From Ceriagrion tenellum (lineage: Eukaryota; Arthropoda; Insecta; Odonata; Coenagrionidae): a stretch of 64,000 bases of DNA. Below are positions 46,883-60,500 of the stretch, piece by piece; position 1 is the stretch's first letter, and the number at the start of each line of letters is the position of its first letter. The DNA is taken from NCBI GenBank assembly GCA_963169105.1, contig OY720639.1, forward strand, positions 123,277,117 to 123,341,116, read 5' to 3'. Below the pieces are notes generated by a model that was not told the DNA's origin, did no database searches, and saw nothing but the letters and a program-made list of their open reading frames with translations. The translations under genes and the position numbers were made by a program.

Positions 46883-47696
46883 TGTGATTTGAAATTGTTT
46901 GAAAGAGCAAAAATTACTATATTCATTGTACACTCAAGTGTACAATGTGTCAAGTCATATCATCAAGTCAAGTCATTATGTGCGTCAAGTCACAGATAGG
47001 TTGGTATAAGACTAGCGAGTTGAAATTAAGGTTGAGTGAGGGGGGAATAAAATACTAAAAATCAGAGAATGGTGCATCAGTATGTACTCATTCACAAACT
47101 AAACATCGTAGAGAGATCGAGTCTGTTTTGATAGGAAATCAATTGCCTTCATTAATTTTTCACAGAGGAAATCTACGGAAAGTGTTGTAAGGAGCCTAAA
47201 GTGAATATACTTACCTTTGAACTGCACCATGCCTATGAGAAATTACTTTAACTCTGAGAGCATATTGCTAGTAGAAAGATTAGGTAACTGCCAAAAGTAC
47301 AATGATCTCTAAAACCACCCACTAGGAAAATGAAGAAAGATGCTGATTTTATTAATTTGATGCTTTTATAATCAGGGTGTGTCTTACACAGGTGTACGTG
47401 GTACATGGGTTTATGCAGTAAACTCCATCATTTAAAAAAACATTCATATTCGATAACCATACCTTAGAAGTTTATCCAACAAGCCATACCCCCATCCTGC
47501 TTTATTCACTTCTGTAGTTACCCTGATTGGATTCAGTGAGTATTCAATCCAATTGAAGCATCTATCATGATATACTATAATCAGAGAAACCATTAGATCC
47601 ACCCTTGTATATTGATCTGACAAAACAGTAGTAGGTATGCTCTCTAAAAGGGATAAATTTAGGCACAATGAAAATGAAAAAAGGCTATGTTTATCC

Positions 47697-47726
47697 ATAT
47701 ATTATATATATATATATATATATATT
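47697..47726. repeat. (AT)n microsatellite
   Basis: About 30 bases of nearly pure AT dinucleotide repeat in intergenic DNA. Confidence 0.9.
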
Positions 47727-48419
47727 TTGTGTTGTTAATATCTTTTGGACCTTTGAGCCAAACAACATACACGTTCACACAACCATTAGGCCACATACAT
47801 ACAGTCCCTTTTCTTGGGAATGAGAAGTTTTTCAAAAATATATCACAAACACACATCATAGCTTTCATCAGATTTGTTACAATATGTTACTCATCAAAAT
47901 CTTTTCAACTGAATACCTAAATTATAAAATCTGATCATCAATATCGTTTTATAAAATCTGAGCTACGATTTACAAAAAATATAAACAGAGGGAATGGAGG
48001 TCGAAAAAAAAATTATTTTGGCAATCACATTGGCAAACATGCATAGATATAATAATGAGTACAAAAATGTATATGCCATGTATTGAAAATAAGTAACTTG
48101 ACTTCAATAAAGAAAAAATAAACAATAATCAAGGAAAGAAACAATTCCTTCATCTGGATATCTTCTCAGCTCAACTGGAAAGTATTTCTATAGAGATAGA
48201 TATACATTAAAACTCAGGCATTCAAATAAATAAAGGTTGCTATTAAATGAAAATAATCTCATGTAACAACAAAATTTGAGTAATCTTCAATATCTTTTTA
48301 AATATAGGCTTTTGGAATAATTAAAGTGACTACAACACTATTTGGTATTGTTGTCGGGAGAAGGGCTTTGAACCAAAGCCATTCATTATCAAAGATGGAT
48401 TGCAGAAAGAAATATTTGG

Positions 48420-48541
48420 TCATTGTTGCCGGCATCCATCTTTTTGTTTCCCTTTCTTCCCTTTCTTTTCCAATGAGGATGTACGGCGTTGACCTTGTAT
48501 AGGCATGTATGGTGGTGCTGGACTGTCATCATCTTCAAAGT
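48420..48541 (-). CDS. CCDC50-like last exon
   Basis: Acceptor CATCAG|AC. Reads DFEDDDSPAPPYMPIQGQRR then a Lys-rich tail ending KDGCRQQ and TGA (48420-48422). The previous exon's last base G plus AC gives the Asp codon. Confidence 0.85.
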
Positions 48542-51500
48542 CTGATGATATGCAGAGAAATAGTAAAGAGGAATGAAATCACTAATTAGCACAAAACATC
48601 TCATTTCCATCTTTCAATTATTAAGGCTGGTTCAGAATTGGCATCAATTTCAAACATAATCCGTGAAGTGATTTTAAATTCTCAACACCAGTTAACAATA
48701 AGCTGTAAACAGGTGTATGAGTAGATAATCATTGGCCATCTAAGATAATTTAAGGCTGAGTGTCGATGCAGAATATGTTAACGTGTCACTGATTTGTACA
48801 TGTAACCAAATGCCACAATTCATGGATTAGTTAACTATCTATGACAGAGTGGGAACATAGACAAGTAAGAGCAATACAAGTACTATCAGTTCTTATTTTA
48901 TGTGATAACTGTTAAAGAGTGACAACCACATATAAACCCATTAACGTGGTAGGTAGCCTTGCCAGGCATCAAGTAGAACTGCCGATTAGTTCATTGGAGG
49001 TCTACCATTGTTCACTCTTCATCAAAATACTTAAAACAGATTTTAGCACAAAATCCCTACATGTAAATAAGTTGCTAACTACTAGCATACCAAAAGCTAC
49101 TGCCAGAAGGTTTTCTGTGAGGCTAAGTCCGATGCCGCAGACAAATGAGAAACTGGGTATAATTCACATACTTTGCATGCCCTGGTGTCAGATGAGCTGA
49201 CTTTTGATGTTAACAGTTAACATTGGTTGACGGTTGATGCTTCCACGCAATTGCTTGAGTCCATAAGAAACCACGTATTGGACCAGAGGTTGAAGTTGAA
49301 ATTCATATTGACGTCAATCGTAAGCTAGCCTTAAAGCTTTCAGAGATGACTATTTTCCAATTAAATGTAACAAAAAATCAAACACATTTTTTATAGAAAT
49401 TTAGGTTTCGTAATTAAAAAATATTGCTTGTATTCTTAGGGCTGTGTGATGTGCATTCACCACTGAGCATATGCCAACCTTTTCATCACACTCAGATTTA
49501 TCTGACATGCTGAAAATTTTCACTTTTCATTAAATGTCACACACATATTTCTTTCAGATTTTTCTTTGATACACCCATTTTTCCCCAAAAATTAACATTT
49601 TAATCAGATCATTCTCTTCAGAATGGGATGTGTTCACTGTAAATGAGCTAAATGATTGTATTGAACCAAGAGGATGATTGTGAGGGAAGTAGAGTAAGCA
49701 GGACATATTAAAACTTCATACCTGCTTACCCTCTTTATAGTTGACACTACAATTGCAAATGTTACATGGGTGGATACAGTGATTTTTAGCAATTATAGAT
49801 TGATGATTTAGCATTTTAATGCCAAGTTAAGAATTAAAAACTCATAATGTAGCATTTTGGAGCATATTAATGGAAACCAGAAAACAATATATGATTCACA
49901 ACCCGACCAAATAAATCTGTTGGCTGGTTTGTCTTCTCACAATGGACAAGCCAATAAACTGGATATCTTGAAATTTTGCAGGTAGGTAGATGACAGCACC
50001 AGGCAAGGCTAGATAAGAAATGCCTAAAAAGTCCAGAAGTGGGCCCTCCTTGGATAGTCAAATGTTGCCACACAAGGATATTGCACACTGTTGGAGCATA
50101 GTGAATTAATCCTTTGAAGAGAAATGAAGGCCCATGAGAATGTCAACTACAGGAGATGAGACCTGATTGGCCTTGAGACATTGATGTTAATACTGACATT
50201 TACCATGAACATGTCCCACTGATCTCACATTTAGAGTGGCATGACCAATGAATAGTGGAATAGAAGTGAATTAAATGCCAAAGCCAACTTAATTATCTTC
50301 AAGATGTAACGGCATTCTCAAAATATCAAGAAGACTTCCTGTAACATAAAAATGTAAAGAGAAGGCTGGCAAAGGTATAATAGGGAGCGGCGTGTTTTAT
50401 GATGCTACAACGAACCTTGAAAAAAGAGATGAGAATAGGCTCCAGGCATTATAGAAATGAGAGTGGGGGAGATTTGAGGAAGTGTGGCACGTAAAAAACA
50501 GAGATGAATGAGGAAGCACTTGGTATGCCAGGTAAGGCGAAGGCACTTCTGGAGGAAATCAAGAGGAGGCAGAATACATGGTTGGGACAGTAAATGAAGG
50601 GTGAGAGGATGCTAAATACCATGATATAGGGGAAGCCGGGAAGGGGAAAAGACAGAATAGGGTACATGGATGGGATGAAAGAGGGGTAGGATACATGCTA
50701 AGATGAAGAAAGAAAATTGCCTGTCTTATTCTAAAGAATTTTTACTCCCTTCCATTAAAATTTCACTTAACCTGTAGATCAGCACAATAATAATGCCTAT
50801 CTAGTGAAAACCAAAGAGGTAAAAAATGAGGCAAAATGATAAAATCATTAAGGAGTGGAATAGAAGAGCCTTACCTGCAAATGACACCAAATTTGGGTTC
50901 AAGTGGTAATTATTCTCAATATGTTTCATGAAAAATGTTTCCTTCAATAAATATGCAGAGCCCCAAATTTAACATTTAACTATGTTGTTCTATTTTGAAG
51001 CATAAAACTTAGATGAAATATAGGTCATACTGCACGTAAGTCCATCATCAGATGAAACAGTCCACCCTAATACCTAACAGAGGCATTTCAGGAGTAAAGA
51101 TTTTGAAGCAGACTACCATACAGATATGAAAATGGACAATATATAAGGTGCCACTACAAACCAGAAATAAGTGCATTTAAAATAGAAACACCATCATCCC
51201 TGCATGTGTAATATACAACAGTGGCGTCAAAACCTGCCCAGCTAATTAACACTGCAGAACTATTTAAAACCATATGTTACTCCATTATGTACACCAAGTC
51301 TTCATCACAACCAACAAAATTGCACCAGTATTAACATACACAATGAAGACAACTTGAGTTGATGGCACAGAGTCACATTTGGTTTCATGATCCACTGTCC
51401 AGAGGTGACTTAGAGGATGGGTTACATTTGGTTGGTTGGTTATTTGATAAGTCAACCCTCAATATACAGTTCATTTCTGTCATTTAGGAAAGAAGGGCAG

Positions 51501-54500
51501 GTCAGAGAGGTAAGGATTATTGGGGAAAAGGGAGGGCAAAAAGATACGAAGCATCAACATTAGGCCACTCTACACCAAATGAGCCAAGGTATCCATTGTT
51601 TAAAATCCCACACAAGGGATGTTAAACTATGCTACAGTACAGGTGCTCTCCACATGGCACTCAAGCTAGGATTGGGATTTCAGGTAAAATCTTCTGCCAC
51701 AGCTGGTATTTCAGCCCTAGCTCTCCAGATGGGAAGCCAGTTTACTTGCCATCAAAACAACCTAATCCCTAGGATGGGCCCATTCTGCTGCCAAATATCA
51801 CAGCAGTGCTCAGAGAACTCACTCACATGGTACCTTCCTTTTTGAAGGGAAAAAATACCTACAACTACCACCAAATTCATTATAAAAAAGCTACATTGAG
51901 TGCGTTCAAAGATCAGCAAGGAAGAAGAGACATAAAAGAGTGCATAGAAACAACTAACCAGGTGGAGGGAGAGACATGCCAGGGCTAGACGAGGTACTGC
52001 CAGAGCCCATCCCGGCAACAGTCCCAACCGCAGGAGATGATCCCCTTGAAAGTGAGTTTACAGCGGGAGAGGGAGGGGAGGCTGGATGAGCCCGTCTAGG
52101 ATAAGTGGGATCTATTGCCATGGCAATGTTGGCACAGCGAGAAGATCCAATGGACGGAGAATCTGCAGTACCCACAGAGGGGAGCACCTCGATGGCTTCT
52201 GGGTCAGGATACCTACAACAATTCAATAAATATTCAACCCAATACCAGAGCAGGATTTCCCACTCACATCTATTTTTATTCATATATACATTTATTTTAC
52301 ACTGACGGTTAGCGACTACTATGGGCTATATACAATTGGCGAAAAAATGCACAAAATCTTTGCACATAAAAAAGATTCATGTACACCAAAACTCATGGGT
52401 AGCTTGAGGCTTCCCAAGATCAATATTATTTTCAATTGAATGAAAGACAATCCTGATTAATCTCTGTTTCTCATAATCTCGTTAATTTATTAATTTTTAA
52501 TTCAATAATTGAAATACATATACTATTTATAAATTATTGATGTATATATTGGTATGGAAATCATAATTCAATGAGCAATAACTAGTTTTCTAGCAATATA
52601 CAACATATTTATTTTTCATGAACAAAATGTTGCTAGCTCACATTTTCCTAAATTTTTATTTGGCAGCTTGGGCTTTAACTCTAATACCACTGAGTTCAAA
52701 TTAATTTAGAATTAAAACCTTTATGTCAACTTCAAAATCATAAATAATTAAATAAAATAAAGGGTCTGACTAGCATGTAGGCTTCACATCTCAGTTCCAT
52801 ATATACCCCATTACCTTCAACTGCCACAAGACAGTATTTGTTCATATCACGAAACTCGCTTTGATGGAACTTGTCTCAGGCCTACTCACAACCAAAGGAC
52901 TTTACTACTGTTACACTATGGATTTTATTAAAAACAACTTCAGAATTAAAAAATAATTCCATCTAAACTTCAATCACAACCTTCATCATAAGCATAGGGA
53001 TCTTTCAGAAACATAAAAATTTCTTTCTTTTATATGATTTGTCCCTATGATAAAACTGAAGTTATTATTCACTTTGGACAGTACCGAAGTCACATGCAAG
53101 TATACACACTGAGCACTGATGATACCATCATACAGATACAGCATGCTTCTTCAATGCTCAATTCCTTAAAATGCATTATGATACACTAACCATGCAAAAC
53201 TAGAACAATACTAGAGTCAAAACGAGCAAAATAACTACACATTTTAACGAGGAATTTAAAAAATTGAAGGAAAGAAATCAATACAAGATTCTGTTTAAGC
53301 AGCATGCAAGTGTTTGGGTGCTTCATGGAAATAGATACATTTCATTAAAGGGTGTAAATAGAACTACTTGGGAGAGAAGAAATTCAAACATATTTTAGAA
53401 GAGATATTCAAGACTCCTATGCAGTAGACTAGTTATTACGAAGTTCAAGGAACAAAAAAATTGGCCAATCATAATATCAGACTACATGTCAACATATTTT
53501 TTACAAACATTGCAAAAAATATCCCTTCCCTATTTTTCTGGTCAGTCCAATCTTTCATGTGTAATAGCCATGCTATGAAATGATTTCAGATGGAAAGGCA
53601 TGATAAATGATCAACTTATGCAAAAAGATATGAAATTCTACATAATCTTATTTGAGATAAAAAATAACGCATTAAGCCATTTCTTGTCCTGATTATCACA
53701 AGCCAGGATATTGATTAAGCTGGGAGATTAATTCCATGGAAAAACTATTCTACTCCTTTGACAATATTTATGTAGCCAAATTAATACAGTAGTATCTAGA
53801 TTTATAGGAACATTTATTTTACCAACTTTTTGCCCGTTGCAAATGTAAATCTTCAAGTTAATGCCAATGAATTGGATTCAAAACAAGGCTGGGAAGTTGG
53901 TGGGGGAGGGAGGATTGGCAGGGTAGTGTGTGCAGGAACCCCATTTCATTAGCCCCCCTTCAGAGGAACAACACAGGCATGAGATGTTGGAGACGGGTGA
54001 AAGGGAAAAAGATAAATCCTTATCTTTCATTTCTTCCCTTTCACCCCTCTTCAGTCATTCATGCTTCCTGAGTCCCTTGGAAGTTCACTAACCCAATGAG
54101 AAATCTGTATCCTCAAACCAGCTGAATAGCTTAGGCCACGCATTTATTTTTTCCATGGTAGTTTTCGAGTACAGTACATAGGGTAAAACTTCACGATTCA
54201 TAATGCAGTGTTGTGGATGCCCATATGGATGCCGTTGATTGTGTGTCAAATTTTGAAATCTAGTATTTTTGTTACTATGGGAACCAGAACTACCATTTGT
54301 AATTTTGTGATTCTGAAAATTTGGTAGTCATATCATTTTTTTATCTTACATTTCAACAACCTTTTGATAGGGACCAATGATTTTGCTTTGCAAAAACGAA
54401 ACTTCTTATGAACATGGTTTGTAAGAACGAGAGTCTACTGCATGTATATATTCAAAATTTACATTGGTTTCAGGCAAAATGTCATACACATATTGATAAT

Positions 54501-57500
54501 TCACCTAAAAAAGAAAATACCTCCACAGTATCATGTACCCATTAATAACTGGACACTGATTAAATAGTGCCCTCAATTGAGCACATAGACAAACAATAGG
54601 CCAACTGCAACACCAAAAAATATAACAGGTTTTTCCAACACATTTTATTCATAATTTGGAGATATTGTAATTTTAGTGACCTGAATAAGAAGATGGAATG
54701 AACTAATTGCATGGAGGCTTTGCATGGAATCTCAAGGGACAATTTAAATGTTGATCAATGACTAACTACTATCAATATTGCTAGTAAAAACTACCTTTGA
54801 CGAGGTTTAGTCTTTATTCCACTGCTGGCACGGGATGACCTTGACCCTGAAAGATCAAGGTCTGTGGGTCTCTCAGCCCGACCGATGGACCCATTTGCTC
54901 CGTGAGGTGAAGGATGGATAGGTGATGATTCTTGTCCTGCAAGGCCTCCCTTTTTTTGGTTCTCTCCCTCATTGTCAGTTCCATTTGATACAACAGTTCC
55001 ATATTCTGGCTCATCATCCTCTTCGTGCCCATTCACAGTTCCACTTTCCAGCATTTGCTGTTCCCTTTGCTGCTTCTTCAAAAGTGCCCTCTGCTTGCCT
55101 CTCTCCTTTGCTCTCCGAGCCTTTGCCCGCTCCTGGATATTAAAGATTTCAAGAGTGAGGAACAACAGGTGTTCATGTGCAGCTCTATTTTCAATATTGA
55201 CCGATACAAATACTACAAGTGACCACATACACATTAAAGTACTAGAACTTTAGATAAATAAATACCTACCCATTACAAGTTTCTTGCAACAGATATATGA
55301 ATTTTTTTTGGTTCACTATTCACAAAATTAATTTTAACAACGATCTATTTATCTTTGTGGCTAAGGACAGAGGAAAAGTAAGAGGTCTGTGATGACAGGA
55401 GCCTTTCTTAAGGTGTTTCATTAGCTGCACGCAACATTCTCTCTTCAGAATCCATAATGAACACATACAATCCTTGAATTATGATTTTTCCATTTTATCC
55501 ACTGTTTTTCCCTCTCACCACTAGCTAGCAGTTGCTGATGAATTACAACTGTTTTTTTGCCAGCAAATTGACTACTGAATATAAAAGTTTCTGATGGATA
55601 GACAATTCCCATGCAGGCCGATTGAGGCTGGGCATAGATTTGGTAGCAGTAATGCTTGCCCCTTCTCTCTGTTCAGGAAACTACCTCTGAAGAGTTGAAT
55701 CTCGCTATCCCAAATGGAAGAGCAAAGGATGAAGTTTCAGAACTTTTCATCACACCCTAAGTTACCAAGATAAATTGTACATAGTTGTAGACATCTACTT
55801 TCATATTTTTTACTTGTATTTTCGGCAAAAACCAGAGAATATAACATATGTTCCTATCAATTAAGACCCATGAAGCAACGACAGACAAACTATACAACAG
55901 ATTCATTGATTTGACCTAACAAAAGCAAAGAATACCTATTAGTAACATCAACTTGGGAGGTAAAAATCAAATAAATGAATATTTAACTTATTTTCCTGGT
56001 GATTTGCAAACCATAAACTCAACCACATAAAATACATCCACCCAACCTAGAGAGGAGAGCAGAAAGTACATGAGGAGAGAAAAAGTAGATAGATCAGTAA
56101 GCTTAAAATTTGGACAAATTGCATGTTCTTTGTTTGAGTGAAAAAGAAATTATGATGAGAACAGATGACCAATGCAAATGAAATATCTTATTTCCTGGCC
56201 GATATGGTGTAATTTTCTGACTAAAAAAGTGACCTAAAATCAGCCTGCCTTGTGAGGCCTGAGATTGTGCAGTAAAATGCAGTTTACCAGTGCTAATGGA
56301 GGGGGAAGACCAACTGTTCATTTGAAAGCAACAGATAAACCATTCATGCTCAATTGTGTGGTAGTTGTGACATACGTTTCGATGACATGCCTTCTTGAAG
56401 TCTCTTGTGCACATTGTGATGAACTACTCATATTTATACTATATAATTTTATCAGACAATCATTCATTCCATTTACATCTTAGTAACATTTCACTTCGCT
56501 AAAATTGATGACTGTTGGTTATATACAATAAATATGATATATAAATTCGCAGAATATTCAAAGGTAAATCTTATTTTTTGATGCAAAACGGTTTCCATTT
56601 TTATGTACCTACTTGTGACATTTGCTGTTAAGTAAGAATTTAAATTCATGATTGCAGCATATTACACTCATTGCAAGAAATTTGACTATGCCACTAGGCA
56701 AATTTTGCTTCATGTTTTTGTAACTTCTTAAACTCATGGCAAGGCAGCTGATGCACACTTGTGCAACTACAACTCCTCAGAGCCCAATGCCTCCACCACA
56801 CGCTATACATGGTACACACCCAGGTACATGTGGCACATACATCGGTTTCATCTTGCCTTTTTTAAGGCACCTTTCTATTTAGTCAATTGCCCAAAAAAAA
56901 CGAGTAAAATCAGAATTACCTGAACTCAGGAGTACCCACATCAGCAAAATCTTGACAAATTTCTAAATATGATGACATGATTTTTTTGTCAAATGAAGTT
57001 TAAAAGAATTATTTCATGGAAAATGCCAAAGGTTTTCCAAGTTCAGAGAAACGGATAGTTTGGGGGCTTCCCATTGTCACTTCTTATAGTATAATAACCT
57101 GACACCATCAGGTCTGGCTCCTACTCTCCAATCTGTTTGGAATGGGTGGCCCATTTGTTTGGCTCCAGAAGTCTTTGTAATGTTAAAGTCCTTCAACATT
57201 ATCAGAATACAAGAATTACTTTGAAAAGGGTAAATTTACATGCACATACCCTTTCTTGAAGCATTCTGGCCAGTTCCCGATCCTGAGCCTCTACTGCAAG
57301 TAGTCTATCTCGATCCAAGGCATCAACACCATTACCACCACCACGCTTTCCTTCTTGCTCTTGAAGAAGCCGTGCTAATTCCTAATTGAAAATAACAGGA
57401 ATTAAAATTAACCAAAATAAAACTTAACTTTGCTACATGAAACAATTCATGTATTGCTAATAGTAAACCACAAATGAATTTTTGATATGATGTCGGCACT

Positions 57501-60500
57501 GGCCTCATATGATATAATTTATGCATCACACAAACTACTACACAAGCCATTGTATGAGAACATGCTAAGGATGTTAGGCAACTGCCCATAAAATGGAAGA
57601 GAACTTTGAAAAGGAGAAGAGAGATGATTTGCTAAAGTTATTCAAAGTGAATAATTCTATGCTGAACACCAAAACACACCCTTTCTGAGCAAGGCTCTGT
57701 TCTAAGGTAGAAAATAAAATAAAATTTTCAGCTCAAAACATTTTGTATTTTAACTTGGTAAATAAAAGAGGTCACTATTAGGGATGGAAATGAAAATTAA
57801 GAAGCACTACTGTGAAAAAATGCACTAAATCCAAATTCTCTTTAAAATGTCACTGTGGGAACTGAAATAACAACAAATTTACTCATTAAAATTCTTTAAA
57901 GATGATTGATAACCACCATTTCATACTAGTAAATTCAGAACAAAGTGTATAATTTGGCATTTATCTAAATTTGGACCAAACAGGAAGGGTAAATATTCAA
58001 AATATTTGTATCATGCCACAGAAAAGACTGGAAATTTATCAACAAAATTCTTACATGTTCATGAATGGGAACATGAGAAAGGTATGTTTACTACACACTA
58101 TGCAGTTCTCATTTCCAAGTACCTGGGACCTAACAGAGAAAGATTTGGTGCATGGAAAGAATCGAATAAAATCTGCAATTTTTATAATTAAGTCTAATCA
58201 ATAAACACTCAGATAATACAGCTAAATGAGGGATAAGGGTTGCAGTTACTTGAGACATATGTTCTAAGAAACATAATGGGTGCCTGAAATAAAAAAACAT
58301 TTCCTTACTTCACCTGGTACCATTAGATAGGGAAGGGTGAAGGGCTGCAGTCAGTGCAGGATTTATGTATAAGCTACACAAGCTATAGCTTAGGGCCCCC
58401 ACTTTCTTGGGGGCCCTACAAACAAAAAAATTGTCTGAGTGAGCAATTGTCATACATGCTTAAATATACTGCAGCATTATTTGTTCCAATGCCGAACGTC
58501 CGGGACGTCCCATACTCTTCATCCAATTTTTTTAGCGCATCTTTTCGAAGAACAAAGCACTATTGTGCCTAGGGTTTGCATTACCGATAACTGGTTAACT
58601 GGTATTATGGTAATATCTGGACTTATAAAGGGCCCCATATCTCAAATAACTTAGGGCCTTATGAAGTCTAAATCTGGCCCTGGCTGCAGTCAACCAATCA
58701 TAGGACTGAATGATCAATGATGAATGATTATTGATATAAATCAGCTCACCCCTAACAAGCACACTATGAAACCTTTTTCACAAGTTTCCTTTCCAGACTC
58801 CTTTTCTTCCTATCCCTTTCAATGGTTGGTGACTTAAAATATACCTTACAACACAAGCTTGCAACAACTTGTAGGGAATCATATATGTATATCTTACTAA
58901 TATATAAAAATCTAGTGGTGTCCGTCTGTCTGTTACTCAATCACTCATAAACCACTGAATCGATTGAAACAAAATTTGGCCGGAAGATACTTGATATATC
59001 TGGTTCACGCATAGGCTATAGAAAATGGGCCTTGGGGCCCTAGAAGGCCCTCAAGTGGGCCCTTCCATCGCCAAAAATTGGCCCTGGAAGATAATTCTTG
59101 CCTGTATTAGAAACACATAAAATATACCTTTACTGAATATACAACAATCATGGGGTTGTAATTCACGCTGGGACCCAGAGGGCCCAAGATTCCAAAAGAA
59201 TGCTTTCTTAAAAGCCTCATAAGTATTGAATGAGACAACCGATTTGAGTGAAATTTTCACACATGGGATGAGTAATGCTTTTTTAAGGAAATTCGGACTA
59301 TAAGGAAGGCCCCTTGGCCCCAAGGGTAGTGTATTGGGCCGTCCGATGTCTTATGTGTTTAAAAAACTCAAGTCTAAACATTTTCGTTCAAGTGCAGAGG
59401 TTTCTCTTTCTATATATTTTAATTAGTTTTACTAAAGATAGAAGGCAATAGTTTTTGCCATTAGATGGATAAAATATTGCAGTTTCTTATTCTTTCATTC
59501 AGTTTTCTTATACGAATAAAATTTCCCTATAAATCACGTTTTTAATGTCAAAATCATAAATTTTACTTGTCAACAATAGGATATTTCCTTGGTGACCGTG
59601 GACTTAGCATTAGCTTTAGAAGGGAAATGGGACCTTTACAATGGCGGCGGGGTTTTATATCTAGAGATAGGTATTACAGTGGAAATGTAGGCCACACACT
59701 GAAATGTTGCTGCTTACAATATTTTCAGGGATATTTTTGCCTGAAATTGGCAAAATTCATTTTAAGGGGACCAATTTGAGCTAGACCCATCTAAAACAGG
59801 AGAATGCCACGATGTTATATTAATGCGGAAAGCCTCTGGAATGCAAATGGCCTGTAGTTTAGTTTCCATATGTTACTGCAAAAGAATGTTGTAATTCGGT
59901 ACACGATGTTATATTGATGCGACTAGCCTCTGGAATGCAAATGGTCTGTAGTTAAATTTCTATATGTTACTGCAAATGAATGTAGAAACTCGGGAGCATA
60001 ATATAATGCGGTTTTCATCTGCTGAATTAAAAAATAAAACTAAAATTATAGCTGATTTGCCTCGAAAAAAATACACCTCATGAGCGACACGAACCTACAA
60101 CCTATATGCCCTGTCTTTCTTTCATCCCCTATTGAATTTAAATGGGTACCTTTGCTAGTTAAGTATAATTAAGTAACCACAGAACAATATCTTCACAACT
60201 CAAGGGCTTTCAGGTTCTTCTGACATTTGTTTATCCTTGTTCTCAAGGAACGTGGGAAGAACCTGAAAACCCTCCAGTCACATAACCACTGCAAAAACTT
60301 TCATAGCAATATCTTCATAAGACATCACGGCTCAATATCTAATGACATAAAGAATATATATATTGACATTATACAGATCCATAATTACCAACGAGTACAA
60401 TATTTTTATATAGCTAAAATACTTCACATACCAAGCTTCATCAGGAGGCTTAGATTAGAATGTAGATTCAGATTCCGTGATTGACGAGTGTTTCTCTAGT

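Larger units (their letters stand above)
45156..48419. other. intergenic region between pseudo-esterase 5' end and CCDC50-like 3' end
   Basis: No exon found. It contains a GC-richer block at about 45780-46000 of unknown nature, an inverted repeat copy (46655-46882) and an AT microsatellite. The promoter and any 5' non-coding exon of the esterase gene must lie here but no TATA or initiator could be assigned. Confidence 0.5.

Noticed and set aside
51752..52027. Minus-strand frame with a hydrophobic stretch
   Set aside because: It overlaps the CCDC50-like exon 51959-52212 in a different frame and has no support of its own.
52105..52312. Two plus-strand open frames
   Set aside because: Both are antisense shadows of the CCDC50-like exon 51959-52212.
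54340..54441. Possible pogo/Tigger-like terminus (inverted CAGTAGACTCTCGTTCTTAC)
   Set aside because: The tip resembles the family, but no flanking TA and no partner end were found; too weak to list.
54922..55253. Plus-strand open frames rich in Pro, Phe and Cys
   Set aside because: Antisense to a CCDC50-like exon, whose minus-strand phase fits its neighbours.
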